This document shows, one piece after another, positions 1 to 6,303 of a stretch of 9,471 nt of DNA. The stretch is from Candidatus Agrococcus pullicola. Its GTDB lineage: Bacteria > Actinomycetota > Actinomycetes > Actinomycetales > Microbacteriaceae. The notes beneath the pieces are model-generated. The model saw only the letters and a list, made by a program, of their open reading frames with translations. It ran no database searches and was not told the DNA's origin. The stretch is taken from contig DXDC01000356.1 in the NCBI GenBank assembly GCA_019115685.1, positions 1 to 9,471 on the forward strand, given 5' to 3'. A program made the translations under genes and the position numbers. Numbering within the stretch: the stretch's first letter is position 1; every line of letters starts with the position of its first letter.

Positions 1-110
1 TCACGACCAGCGACCCCGGGCAGAAGGGGGCGTTCTTCGAGTCGCCCGCCGGCAAGAACTTCCGGCACGCGACGTACTACGAGAAGAGCCAGGGGGTGCC
101 TCACCTATGA
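1..110 (+). CDS. paaB: PaaB, phenylacetyl-CoA epoxidase subunit (C-terminal end only)
   Basis: The reading frame runs from position 3 to a TGA at 108-110 and gives the last 35 residues of a protein; the first two bases belong to a split codon and the 5' part lies outside the window. The tail contains GAFFESP, then NFRHATYYEKSQGVPHL, which follows the end of E. coli PaaB as I remember it (GEFFDPAE, YRHPTFYTIPDGIEHM). PaaB is a small subunit of the ring-1,2-phenylacetyl-CoA epoxidase; its role in the complex is less well defined than those of PaaA, PaaC and PaaE. The stop overlaps the paaC start as ATGA (107-110), which implies translational coupling and supports membership of a paaABCDE operon. 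Confidence 0.9.
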   Translation, partial: TTSDPGQKGAFFESPAGKNFRHATYYEKSQGVPHL

Positions 111-925
111 CGCATCCGGATGCCGATGCCAACGTGACCGTCTCGGAGGTCGAACTCGAGGAAGAGTACTCCGGAACGGGGTCGACGGCTACGTCCGACG
201 AAGCCGAGTACGCGCTGCGGCTCGGTGACGACTCCCTGATTCTGGCGCAGCAGCTCGGTTGGTGGATTTCGCGGGCGCCCGAGCTCGAGGAGGACATGGC
301 GCTCGGCAACATCGGCCTGGACATGCTCGGGCACGCGCGTAACTTCCTGCACTTCGCCGGCAGCGCTCTCGGCAAAACGGAAGACGAGCTCGCGTACTTC
401 CGCGACGAGCACGAGTTCCGATCCGCCTGGCTGTTCGAGCAGCCGAACGGCGATTTCGCGCACACGATCGCACGCGGCCTCCTGACATCCGCGTACCTCT
501 TCGAGCTCTACAGCCGCCTGCAGGCCTCCGACTCGGAGGGCCTGGCCGCCATCGCGGAGAAGTCGCTCAAGGAAGTCACCTATCACCGCGACCACGCCGT
601 CATGTGGACACTGCGGCTTGCGGGCGGGACGGATGAGTCGCGTCGGCGCTTCGAACGTGCGCTGATCAACAACTGGCCGTACCTCGACGAACTCTTCACC
701 GACGACGAACTGTTCGACCGCCTCGCGCACGTGCCGCGCCCATCCGAACTTCGAGAGCCGACGATGGCGGTCCTGCGGCAGGTGCTGCAGGAAGCCGAGC
801 TGGACGAGCCGGAAGTCGCGCAGTCATCCGGTGGCGGTCGCCGCGGGATGCACTCGACGTACCTCGGCCCCCTCCTGGCGGAGATGCAGGTACTCGCGCG
901 GCAGTTCCCGGGAGCGAGCTGGTGA
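107..925 (+). CDS. paaC: PaaC, structural subunit of phenylacetyl-CoA epoxidase
   Basis: This 272-residue protein is the ferritin-like, non-catalytic partner of PaaA in the di-iron phenylacetyl-CoA epoxidase, which makes the ring-1,2-epoxide of phenylacetyl-CoA in the cytoplasm. Recognisable PaaC blocks are LRLGDDSLILAQQLG (37-51), APELEEDMALGNIGLDMLGHARNFL (57-81), FEQPNGDFAHTIAR and, near the end, GMHSTYLGPLLAEMQVLAR followed by a PG-SW terminus. E. coli PaaC has about 248 residues; the extra length here is mostly an acidic N-terminal stretch of roughly 28 residues (TVSEVELEEEY). The start at 107 is supported by the ATGA overlap with paaB, and no other ATG occurs before residue 64. A GTG at codon 10 is a less likely alternative. 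The stop overlaps or abuts paaD. Confidence 0.95.
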   Translation: MTHPDADANVTVSEVELEEEYSGTGSTATSDEAEYALRLGDDSLILAQQLGWWISRAPELEEDMALGNIGLDMLGHARNFLHFAGSALGKTEDELAYFRDEHEFRSAWLFEQPNGDFAHTIARGLLTSAYLFELYSRLQASDSEGLAAIAEKSLKEVTYHRDHAVMWTLRLAGGTDESRRRFERALINNWPYLDELFTDDELFDRLAHVPRPSELREPTMAVLRQVLQEAELDEPEVAQSSGGGRRGMHSTYLGPLLAEMQVLARQFPGASW

Positions 926-1419
926 TGACGATGACCGCAGTACTGGATCGGAATGCGGTGTGGAAACTCGCCGCGACGGTGACCGACCCGGAAATCCCGG
1001 TGCTCACGATAGAAGACCTCGGAGTGCTTCGTGACGTGCGCTTCGAGGGCGAAACCGCCGTCGTGACACTCACTCCGACGTACTCGGGATGCCCCGCCAT
1101 GGATCAGATGGGCGATGACGTCGTGCTCACACTGACGGAGGCCGGGTACCGGGATGTACGGGTCGATTTCGTCTTGAAGCCCGTGTGGAGCACCGATTGG
1201 ATGAGCGACGCCGGTAAGCGCAAACTCGAGCGATACGGTATCGCGCCCCCGGGGCCGAAGCCGACATCCGGCCCGATACCCGTGCAGTTGGGAGTCAAGT
1301 GCCCGCGTTGCGGTTCGCTGCGCACGAAGACCGTTTCGCAGTTCGGGTCGACATCGTGCAAGGCGCTCTACGAATGCCTCTCCTGCCTCGAACCGTTCGA
1401 CTTCTTCAAACCCCACTGA
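922..1419 (+). CDS. paaD: PaaD, phenylacetyl-CoA epoxidase maturation factor (MIP18/DUF59 family)
   Basis: PaaD is thought to assist assembly of metal centres in the phenylacetyl-CoA epoxidase rather than to catalyse ring epoxidation. The 165-residue protein has an N-terminal MIP18/DUF59 domain with DPEIP (22-26) and TYSGCPA with Cys57. The C-terminal part is the PaaD-specific zinc-ribbon-like segment: CPRCGS (Cys127, Cys130), Cys146, then CLSC (Cys152, Cys155) and EPFDFFK. Length and motif order fit the family. The start is ambiguous: GTG at 922 gives a GTGA overlap with the paaC stop and sits 7 nt after a GGAG (911-914), while ATG at 925 (TGATG junction) would shorten the protein by one residue. 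Either way paaD is coupled to paaC. A 43-bp gap follows before paaE. Confidence 0.94.
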   Translation: MMTMTAVLDRNAVWKLAATVTDPEIPVLTIEDLGVLRDVRFEGETAVVTLTPTYSGCPAMDQMGDDVVLTLTEAGYRDVRVDFVLKPVWSTDWMSDAGKRKLERYGIAPPGPKPTSGPIPVQLGVKCPRCGSLRTKTVSQFGSTSCKALYECLSCLEPFDFFKPH

Positions 1420-1462
1420 TCCGTGTTCTTGGCCCGTTCCGGCCCACGCTCAAGGAGGAGCC

Positions 1463-2590
1463 ATGGCAGCCACTAATCTCGGCAGCGTTACTTCGCCCGC
1501 GCCGCGCAAGCGCGCAACCTTCCACTCGCTGCGCGTGAAGCGGGTCGCGCCGCTCACAAAAGACTCGGTCGAGGTCACGTTCGATGTTCCCGATGACCTG
1601 CACGGCCAGTTCGACTACCTGCCCGGCCAGCACGTCGCTCTGCGCGCGCTTGTCGAGGGCGACGAACTGCGACGATCCTATTCGATCTGCCGACCGCTCC
1701 AACCGGGCGAGCTCTCGGTCGCGATCAAACGGGATGCGGGTGGGCTGTTCTCGAACTGGGCGAACGACACCCTGCAGCCGGGCCAGGAGATGGAGGTCAT
1801 GAGCCCTCAGGGCACGTTCACTTCGAATCTGCCCTCGTTCGACGGGAAGCATGTCGTCGGTATCGCTGCCGGCAGCGGTATCACGCCGATCGCATCGCTC
1901 GCGCACACCGTCCTGCAGAGCAGCCCCGACAGCCGCTTCACGCTGCTCTATTCGAACCGTTCCACGATGGACGTCATGTTCGTAGAGGAGCTCGCTGACC
2001 TGAAGGACGCCTACCCGAGCCGTTTCGCACTGCACCACGTGCTCTCGCGCGAACAGCGGTCGTCGCCGCTGATGTCCGGGCGACTCGATCAGGACCGCCT
2101 TCGCACGATGTTCGAAAGCCTGATCTTCCCCGCCACCGTCGACGAATGGTTCCTGTGCGGCCCGTTCGAGCTCGTGCAGCTTGTGCGCGACACCCTGCCG
2201 GACTACGGCGTGGATGCCGCGCACATCCGGTTCGAGCTCTTCACGACCGGCGAGCCCGGGTCGCAGCCGAAGCGCGCCCGCCACGTGGAGATCCGCAAGG
2301 GCGATGACGTGTACGAGATCAACTTCCAGCTGGACGGGCAGACCAATCAGGTGGAAAGCCCCGTGGACGCACACGAGACGATCCTGAACGCGGCGCTGCG
2401 CATCCGGCCGGATGTGCCCTTCGCGTGTTCGGGTGGCGTGTGCGGCACCTGCCGTGCCCGGATCGTGACGGGCAGCGTGAACATGGACGAGAACTATGCG
2501 CTCGAACCCGACGAAGTCGAAAACGGGTATGTGCTGACCTGCCAGTCGCACCCGACCAGTGAAAAGGTCACCGTCGACTACGACGTGTGA
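1463..2590 (+). CDS. paaE: PaaE, NADPH-dependent reductase of phenylacetyl-CoA epoxidase
   Basis: This 375-residue flavoprotein passes electrons from NAD(P)H through FAD and a [2Fe-2S] cluster to the PaaA di-iron site. Domain order fits PaaE. First comes the FAD-binding ferredoxin-reductase barrel with RRSYSIC (70-76). Next is the NAD(P)-binding domain with GIAAGSGITPIASL (133-146), LLYSNRS and FLCGP (230-234). Last is a C-terminal plant-type ferredoxin with Cys322, Cys327 and Cys330 (CSGGVCGTC) and Cys360 (YVLTCQ). All four cluster ligands are present, so the enzyme should be functional. The start is fixed by an excellent GGAGGAG at 1454-1460, 2 nt before ATG. PaaE lies 43 bp after paaD, close enough to be in the same transcript, and 42 bp before the crotonase gene. 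Confidence 0.95.
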   Translation: MAATNLGSVTSPAPRKRATFHSLRVKRVAPLTKDSVEVTFDVPDDLHGQFDYLPGQHVALRALVEGDELRRSYSICRPLQPGELSVAIKRDAGGLFSNWANDTLQPGQEMEVMSPQGTFTSNLPSFDGKHVVGIAAGSGITPIASLAHTVLQSSPDSRFTLLYSNRSTMDVMFVEELADLKDAYPSRFALHHVLSREQRSSPLMSGRLDQDRLRTMFESLIFPATVDEWFLCGPFELVQLVRDTLPDYGVDAAHIRFELFTTGEPGSQPKRARHVEIRKGDDVYEINFQLDGQTNQVESPVDAHETILNAALRIRPDVPFACSGGVCGTCRARIVTGSVNMDENYALEPDEVENGYVLTCQSHPTSEKVTVDYDV

Positions 2591-2632
2591 GCCGAGCCGG
2601 AACCGACGACACAGCACGCACGAGGAGACACC

Positions 2633-3406
2633 ATGATCGAACTCACCATCGAAAGCGACGTTGCGGAGGTCACGCTGAACGACCCCGCGAAGCTCAACGC
2701 GCTCAACGCCGATACGCTCGCCGAGCTCGGCGATGCGTATGCGGAAGCGGAGCGGGCGAGTGTTCGCGCGCTCGTGCTTCGTGGCGAGGGGAAGGCGTTC
2801 TGCGCGGGGCGCGATATCGCGGGCCTCGATACCGACAACGACGACGTCCTGGGTTTTCTGGGAGGCAGCGTGCAACCGCTGCTCGAACGAATGGCAGCGT
2901 TTCCGGCCCCTACGTTCGCGGCAGCGCACGGCGCCTGCCTCGGCCTCGGTCTGGGGCTGCTGATCGCCACGGATGTCGTCTACGTCGCCGAGTCGGCCAA
3001 GATCGGCTCGCCGTTCGCGAACCTCGGGGCGACGCTCGACTCAGGCGGTCACGCGCTGTTCTTCGAACGGCTCGGAGCGCACAAGACCCTCGACCTCATC
3101 TACACGGCTCGGCTGATGAGCGGCGCCGAGGCCGTCCGGTCCGGTTTGTTCTCGCAGGTGTTCCCGGATGAGGAGGTCCTGGATGCGGCACGCGCGGCGG
3201 CTGCGAAGGCGGCCGCTGGCGCCACGCAGGCGTTTGTCGAGTCGAAGGAGCTCATCCGCCGGCTGCGGGATGAACGAATCGGGCTCTGGGACTCGATGGC
3301 CGACGAGAACCGTGCCCAGGCGGCGCTGTGCGCAACACCCGATTACAAAGAAGGGTTCGCCGCATTCACAGAGAAGCGCACACCGACATTCACCGGCAAA
3401 GCGTAG
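2633..3406 (+). CDS. Enoyl-CoA hydratase/isomerase, probably PaaG-like, in the paa operon
   Basis: This 257-residue protein belongs to the crotonase superfamily. Visible are LNDPAKLNALN (15-25), the first oxyanion-hole segment FCAGRDIAG (56-64), the second around HGACLGLGLGLLIATD (99-114), and the C-terminal DYKEGFAAFTEKRTPTF-GK pattern of the family. Asp136 in LDSGG lines up with the catalytic Asp of PaaG (PDCGG in E. coli), while the two catalytic glutamates of classical crotonase hydratases are not evident. That favours an isomerase role: 1,2-epoxyphenylacetyl-CoA to oxepin, or double-bond shift. PaaF-like hydratase activity cannot be excluded, so I give no symbol. ATG 2633 is preceded by a purine-rich AGGAGA about 6 nt upstream. 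The gene follows paaE by 42 bp on the same strand and is the last recognisable catabolic gene of the cluster here. Confidence 0.85.
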   Translation: MIELTIESDVAEVTLNDPAKLNALNADTLAELGDAYAEAERASVRALVLRGEGKAFCAGRDIAGLDTDNDDVLGFLGGSVQPLLERMAAFPAPTFAAAHGACLGLGLGLLIATDVVYVAESAKIGSPFANLGATLDSGGHALFFERLGAHKTLDLIYTARLMSGAEAVRSGLFSQVFPDEEVLDAARAAAAKAAAGATQAFVESKELIRRLRDERIGLWDSMADENRAQAALCATPDYKEGFAAFTEKRTPTFTGKA

Positions 3407-3443
3407 TCGTCGGGCGCCGAAACGCCGCCGATTGCTCACCACG

Positions 3444-3476
3444 CACTCAGGTGAAGTTCGAGAGGATGGCTGAGTG
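3444..3476 (+). promoter_or_regulatory. Inverted repeat bracketing the RBS and start of the DUF805 gene
   Basis: CACTCAG (3444-3450) and CTGAGTG (3470-3476) are exact reverse complements separated by 19 nt. The right arm ends on the GTG start codon (3474-3476), and the loop contains the likely Shine-Dalgarno AGAGGA (3461-3466). If it forms in mRNA, it would tie up the start codon while exposing the SD. A 7-bp stem with a long loop is only modestly stable, so a regulatory role is speculative. Confidence 0.3.
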
Positions 3477-4079
3477 AGCTACCAGCAGCAACCATACGCA
3501 GATCCGAACCAGCCCGGTTACGGCCAGCAGCCGTCGACCCTGGAACCGCCGATCGGTGAGCCGTACTTCGGAGTCGGATTCGGCAAGGCGTTCAAGCGAT
3601 TCTGGCGGGGCTACGTCGTCTTCAAGGGGCGCGCGAGTCGAGCCGAGTACTGGTGGGCGTTCCTGTGGCTCCAGATCATCATGTTCATTCTCGCGTTCGT
3701 GTACGTGATCGGTGCCATCGTCACGATGATGGTCCAATTCTCCGACCCGACCAACCTCAGCTCCAGCGCTGTCAACGACCCGGGATTCGGCCTCTGGATG
3801 TCGTTTTCGATCCTCGGCTGGGCAGCCCCGATGTTCCTGTTCTCTCTCGCAGCTATGCTCCCGATGTACGCCGTGACGTGGCGTCGCCTGCAGGACGCAG
3901 GGTTCCACGGTGCACTCGCGCTACTGGGCATTGTCGGCCTGAGCATCGTGCCGATGATCATGTGCATCTTCCCCACGAGCCAGAACGCAGCGAAGTACGG
4001 GCCGGGTGCGGTTCCAGCTCCTGAATTTCCTCCGGGCGTCTACTACGGCCAGCCCCAGCAGGGGCCTCCCGTGCAGTAA
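3474..4079 (+). CDS. DUF805 family membrane protein
   Basis: This 201-residue integral membrane protein has no assigned reaction. The DUF805 hallmarks are present: FKGRASRAEYWWAFLW (50-65), the RRLQDAGFHG motif (137-146) between membrane helices, and a C-terminal FPTSQNAAKYGP (166-177). Hydrophobic segments lie at about 63-88, 107-135 and 147-165. The N-terminus is a Gln/Pro/Tyr-rich cytosolic tail (QQQPYADPNQPGYGQQP) and the C-terminus is again Pro/Gly/Gln-rich, a common decoration of actinobacterial membrane proteins. The GTG start at 3474 is chosen because AGAGGA lies 7 nt upstream and the frame begins cleanly there. It follows the paa-linked crotonase by 67 bp; it could be read through from that operon, but nothing suggests a role in phenylacetate metabolism. 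Confidence 0.85.
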   Translation: MSYQQQPYADPNQPGYGQQPSTLEPPIGEPYFGVGFGKAFKRFWRGYVVFKGRASRAEYWWAFLWLQIIMFILAFVYVIGAIVTMMVQFSDPTNLSSSAVNDPGFGLWMSFSILGWAAPMFLFSLAAMLPMYAVTWRRLQDAGFHGALALLGIVGLSIVPMIMCIFPTSQNAAKYGPGAVPAPEFPPGVYYGQPQQGPPVQ

Positions 4080-4106
4080 ACGGTGCGCGGCGCATGGCCG
4101 CAGGGG

Positions 4107-4118
4107 TAGCGTAGAGGT
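4107..4118 (+). promoter_or_regulatory. Leaderless -10 promoter element of the 4119 gene
   Basis: TAGCGT at 4107-4112 fits the actinobacterial -10 consensus TANNNT and ends exactly 6 nt before the ATG at 4119, placing the expected transcription start on the A of the start codon. No convincing -35 is seen. The only purine run (AGAGG, 4113-4117) is 1 nt from ATG, too close to serve as a Shine-Dalgarno. Confidence 0.55.
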
Positions 4119-4457
4119 ATGCCCGCATCTCGCACCCGCGTTCTGGAGTTCCCCGTCGACGTCAACACCGCACTCGAGGCATCCCGACACGCAGTTGCCG
4201 CCGTTATCGAGGGCACACCCCGGGTGAACGGACGGACCGTGACCGGTTCCGTGAGAACGTCGTGGGCGAGCTGGGGCGAGAACCTCACGCTGACCGTTTC
4301 GGACGTTGCGAACGGCTCTCGAATCACGGTGCGGAGCGCTTCCAAAATGCCCACGCAGTTCCTCGACTGGGGCAAGCACCGCAAGAACCTCAACCGTCTG
4401 CAGCACGAACTCGAAACTGCGGCACACGCTCACGCAGCCGTGATCGACCCCGGTTGA
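4119..4457 (+). CDS. Small conserved-looking protein of unknown function
   Basis: I do not recognise a named family for this 112-residue protein. It looks like a small soluble alpha/beta fold. An amphipathic N-terminal segment (residues 7-30) is followed by alternating polar/hydrophobic strands around TVTGSVRTSW and ENLTLTVSDVANGSRITVRS, then a basic helix around DWGKHRKNLNRLQHELETAA. The central pattern, two strands with a WGE turn and then a TQFLDWGK helix cap, is faintly like DUF1499 or SRPBCC-type lipid-binding small proteins, but this is not strong enough to assign. There is no signal peptide or membrane segment. Coding potential is supported by actinobacterial codon use and a -10 element 6 nt before the ATG. 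It converges on the monooxygenase gene with 19 bp between stops. Confidence 0.7.
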   Translation: MPASRTRVLEFPVDVNTALEASRHAVAAVIEGTPRVNGRTVTGSVRTSWASWGENLTLTVSDVANGSRITVRSASKMPTQFLDWGKHRKNLNRLQHELETAAHAHAAVIDPG

Positions 4458-4476
4458 TCGACGCTAGCCCTACGGG

Positions 4477-5604
4477 TCAGCGCGGTGCATCGGGCGAGAC
4501 CCAGCGGCCGTGCCAATCGGTCAGAATCTCTGCGGCCATGGTCGGCGTCAGCTTGAGCACGGCATTGCGGATTGCTCCCGTGACGGGATGCGTCGCCTGC
4601 ATCCAGCGGATCGCGCGCCACGAGCGAACCTGCATCCGTTGCGCGCGTTGTACCCGCTCTTCGTTGAAGCGCGCGAACAGCGTCTCGGTGTCGGGTTCGT
4701 CGCGCAACAGAACGCGCAGCACCGCGGCATCCTCGAACGTCTGGTTCGCCCCCTGCACGAGTGAGGGAACCATCGCGTGCGCGGCATCCCCAACCAGCAG
4801 AGTGGGCATCCCGGTGCGCGTCGAGGTGAAGCGCGGCAGCCCCGTCGGCAGGTAGAACAGCGGCTGACGGGTTACCGTGCCACTCGTCGTCGCCGAAATG
4901 TGCGCGCTCAACGGTGCTTCGAACAGCGCGCCGAGTTGCGCCGCTTCGGCTGCGGCAGCGTCATCGCCCGCAGTGCTGGGCCCGCGCTGCCGATCGATCG
5001 CCGAGATGTACCAGAATGCGCCGTTGTCGAGCGGCAGGATGCCCGCCTCGGTTCCGCGCCCTACCCACGAGGTCACGAACTCCGGGGTGCTCTCGAGCGC
5101 ATCCGAGATGCCGAACCAGCACGCGGCGCCCGAGTAGTCGGGTTGGACGCGAGGCTTGATCCAGCGCCGCACTGTCGACCGCAAGCCGTCGGCGCCGACC
5201 ACGAGGTCCGTCTCCGGCAGATCGGCGTCGGACCGCACAAGCGTCTCTCGCCGTGTCTCGACGCCGAGGTCATCGGCTCGTTCGGCCAGGATGCGCAGCA
5301 GCGTCCCCTCGCGGATACCGACGATGTAGCCGGCTCCTGTCTGCGTCTTTGCCATGAGCGTTGTACCGGCGTCGGTGAGGATGCTACCCATCCTGGTGGT
5401 GACTCCGGCGCGCTCGACTTCGCCCCGCAGCCCGATCGCAGCGAGGGCTTCGAGCCCGTTACCGGTGATCGCCAATCCGAGCGGTGCATCCGAGGGGCCT
5501 GCTGCACGATCGAGCACCACGGCCTCGTACCCGGACTCGGCCAGAGCGATAGCGGAAGTGAGGCCGGCGATGCCGGCACCGACGACGGTTGCGCGCTGCG
5601 TCAT
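4477..5604 (-). CDS. FAD-dependent monooxygenase, class A flavoprotein hydroxylase family
   Basis: This 375-residue protein shows all three fingerprints of the PobA/UbiH-type hydroxylases: the Rossmann GAGIAG (9-14) with the acidic end of the second strand at LDR (31-33), the DG motif DLVVGADGLRSTVR (133-146), and the GD motif GDAAHAMVPSLVQGANQTFEDA (272-293). The family uses NAD(P)H and O2 to hydroxylate aromatic or related substrates, usually in the cytoplasm; the substrate here cannot be read from sequence. The frame is open upstream to about 5727, but the start MTQRATVVGAG at 5604 gives the usual short N-terminus before GxGxxG and has a promoter placed for leaderless translation. It lies near, but on the opposite strand from, the phenylacetate genes, so a shared aromatic-degradation role is possible but unproven. 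Confidence 0.88.
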   Translation of the reverse strand: MTQRATVVGAGIAGLTSAIALAESGYEAVVLDRAAGPSDAPLGLAITGNGLEALAAIGLRGEVERAGVTTRMGSILTDAGTTLMAKTQTGAGYIVGIREGTLLRILAERADDLGVETRRETLVRSDADLPETDLVVGADGLRSTVRRWIKPRVQPDYSGAACWFGISDALESTPEFVTSWVGRGTEAGILPLDNGAFWYISAIDRQRGPSTAGDDAAAAEAAQLGALFEAPLSAHISATTSGTVTRQPLFYLPTGLPRFTSTRTGMPTLLVGDAAHAMVPSLVQGANQTFEDAAVLRVLLRDEPDTETLFARFNEERVQRAQRMQVRSWRAIRWMQATHPVTGAIRNAVLKLTPTMAAEILTDWHGRWVSPDAPR

Positions 5605-5640
5605 GTCTTCAACGCTAGGGCATGCACACCGCGCCGCCAA
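5605..5640 (-). promoter_or_regulatory. Promoter of the FAD monooxygenase gene, leaderless
   Basis: Read on the minus strand, TTGGCG (5640-5635), a 17-bp spacer and TAGCGT (5617-5612) form a sigma70-type promoter. The -10 ends 7 nt before the ATG at 5604, so transcription should begin on or next to the start codon. It is the only one of the leaderless candidates here with a good -35 as well, and it supports the 5604 start over the longer open frame. Confidence 0.6.
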
Positions 5641-5678
5641 CGTCGCGAGACGGCAACAGTGAGTAATCAAAGCCCAAC

Positions 5679-5704
5679 TGATACCAATTTGATACCATTC
5701 CCCC
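5679..5704 (+). promoter_or_regulatory. Promoter and tandem-repeat candidate operator of the antitoxin-toxin operon
   Basis: TGATACCA occurs twice in direct orientation, at 5679-5686 and 5690-5697, with a period of 11 bp, about one helical turn. The second copy contains the -10 hexamer TACCAT (5693-5698), which ends 6 nt before the antitoxin ATG at 5705. Ribbon-helix-helix antitoxins typically bind short repeats over their own promoter, so this is a good candidate for autoregulation. The binding itself is inferred. Confidence 0.5.
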
Positions 5705-5908
5705 ATGGCTATGACACTTCGACTCACCCCTGACGACGAGCAGTTGCTGGCCGATCTTGCGGCCGAGCAGGGCCTGAGTCGTCAGGAGGCGACAGTGCGC
5801 GCCATTCGCGAAGCCGCTGAACGACGCGGTCACGAACGAACGATACGCGAGTCTTCGGCTAGGTACCGACAGCGCTATGCCGAACTGCTCGCCCGCTTGG
5901 GCAAGTGA
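5705..5908 (+). CDS. Ribbon-helix-helix-like antitoxin of a Doc toxin module
   Basis: This 67-residue protein begins with a short strand MAMTLRLTPDD followed by helices (EQLLADLAAEQGLSRQEATVRAIREAAERR), the strand-helix-helix layout of CopG/Arc-type DNA-binding antitoxins; the LSRQEATVRAI segment is the usual second helix. The basic tail (about 43-67) would be the toxin-binding part. Its stop overlaps the Doc start as GTGA, so the two proteins are made together. ATG 5705 is preferred over ATG 5711 because the -10 TACCAT ends 6 nt upstream of it. The protein should neutralise Doc and repress its own operon through the repeats at 5679-5697. RHH assignment rests on the pattern, without a search. 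Confidence 0.8.
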   Translation: MAMTLRLTPDDEQLLADLAAEQGLSRQEATVRAIREAAERRGHERTIRESSARYRQRYAELLARLGK

Positions 5909-6303
5909 CGGTATTCCTGAGCCTCGAAGACCTTCTGCTTCTCGTGGACGACTTGGCGGTCGGTCCGGTTCGCGACATAGGCCTGCTCGAAGCGGCCGCG
6001 CGGAGGCCGGCAACACAGCTTTGGGGTCGACCGGCATATCCGACGCTGCTCGACCAAGCCGCCGTGCTGATCGAATCCCTGGTTCGGAACCACGCTTTGG
6101 TAGACGGTAACAAACGACTCGGCTGGCTGGCGATGGTGGTGTTCCTCGACCTGAATGGCATGGATCTGCACGCGCCCCCTGACCCGGCGTACGACCTCGT
6201 GATCGCACTCGCCGCAGGGGAAGCCCAGGCCACCGATGTCGCCGAAGCGCTCGCCTGTTGGCTCCCGGGCATGGACGATCAGGGCTCCTCGCGGCCGCGG
6301 TAG
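5905..6303 (+). CDS. doc: Doc-type Fic-domain toxin (death-on-curing family)
   Basis: This 132-residue protein carries the Fic/Doc active-site loop as HALVDGNKR (63-71): His63, Asp67, Asn69, Lys70 and Arg71 match H-x-F-x-D/N-A/G-N-K-R. The Phe is replaced by Leu65. The following hydrophobic helix LGWLAMVVFLDLNG (72-85) is typical of short Doc proteins, as is the N-terminal LEDLLLLVDDL and the GLLEAAARRP segment. The best studied member, P1 Doc, phosphorylates EF-Tu and stops translation; the same activity is inferred here. GTG 5905 overlaps the antitoxin stop by 4 bp and no SD is visible, so translation is probably coupled. The 3' end overlaps the convergent MazG-like gene by 25 bp. Confidence 0.87.
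   Translation: MTVFLSLEDLLLLVDDLAVGPVRDIGLLEAAARRPATQLWGRPAYPTLLDQAAVLIESLVRNHALVDGNKRLGWLAMVVFLDLNGMDLHAPPDPAYDLVIALAAGEAQATDVAEALACWLPGMDDQGSSRPR

Noticed and set aside
583..1416. 277-codon minus-strand frame opposite paaC and paaD
   Set aside because: It spans two well-conserved plus-strand genes and their junction, and shows no domain of its own.
1406..2929. 507-codon open frame on the minus strand opposite paaE and the crotonase gene
   Set aside because: It is an antisense shadow caused by high GC. It lies opposite two genes with full motif sets, and its translation is Arg/His/Val-rich with no recognisable domain.
4087..4101. GCGGC-GCATG-GCCGC hairpin just after the DUF805 stop as a terminator
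   Set aside because: The stem is only 5 bp with no following T-run, and the next gene's promoter begins 6 bp later; too weak to call.
4777..5733. 318-codon plus-strand frame opposite the monooxygenase gene
   Set aside because: The minus strand carries three intact flavoprotein motifs in order; the plus frame is Arg/Ala/Gly-rich with no motif, so it is a shadow.
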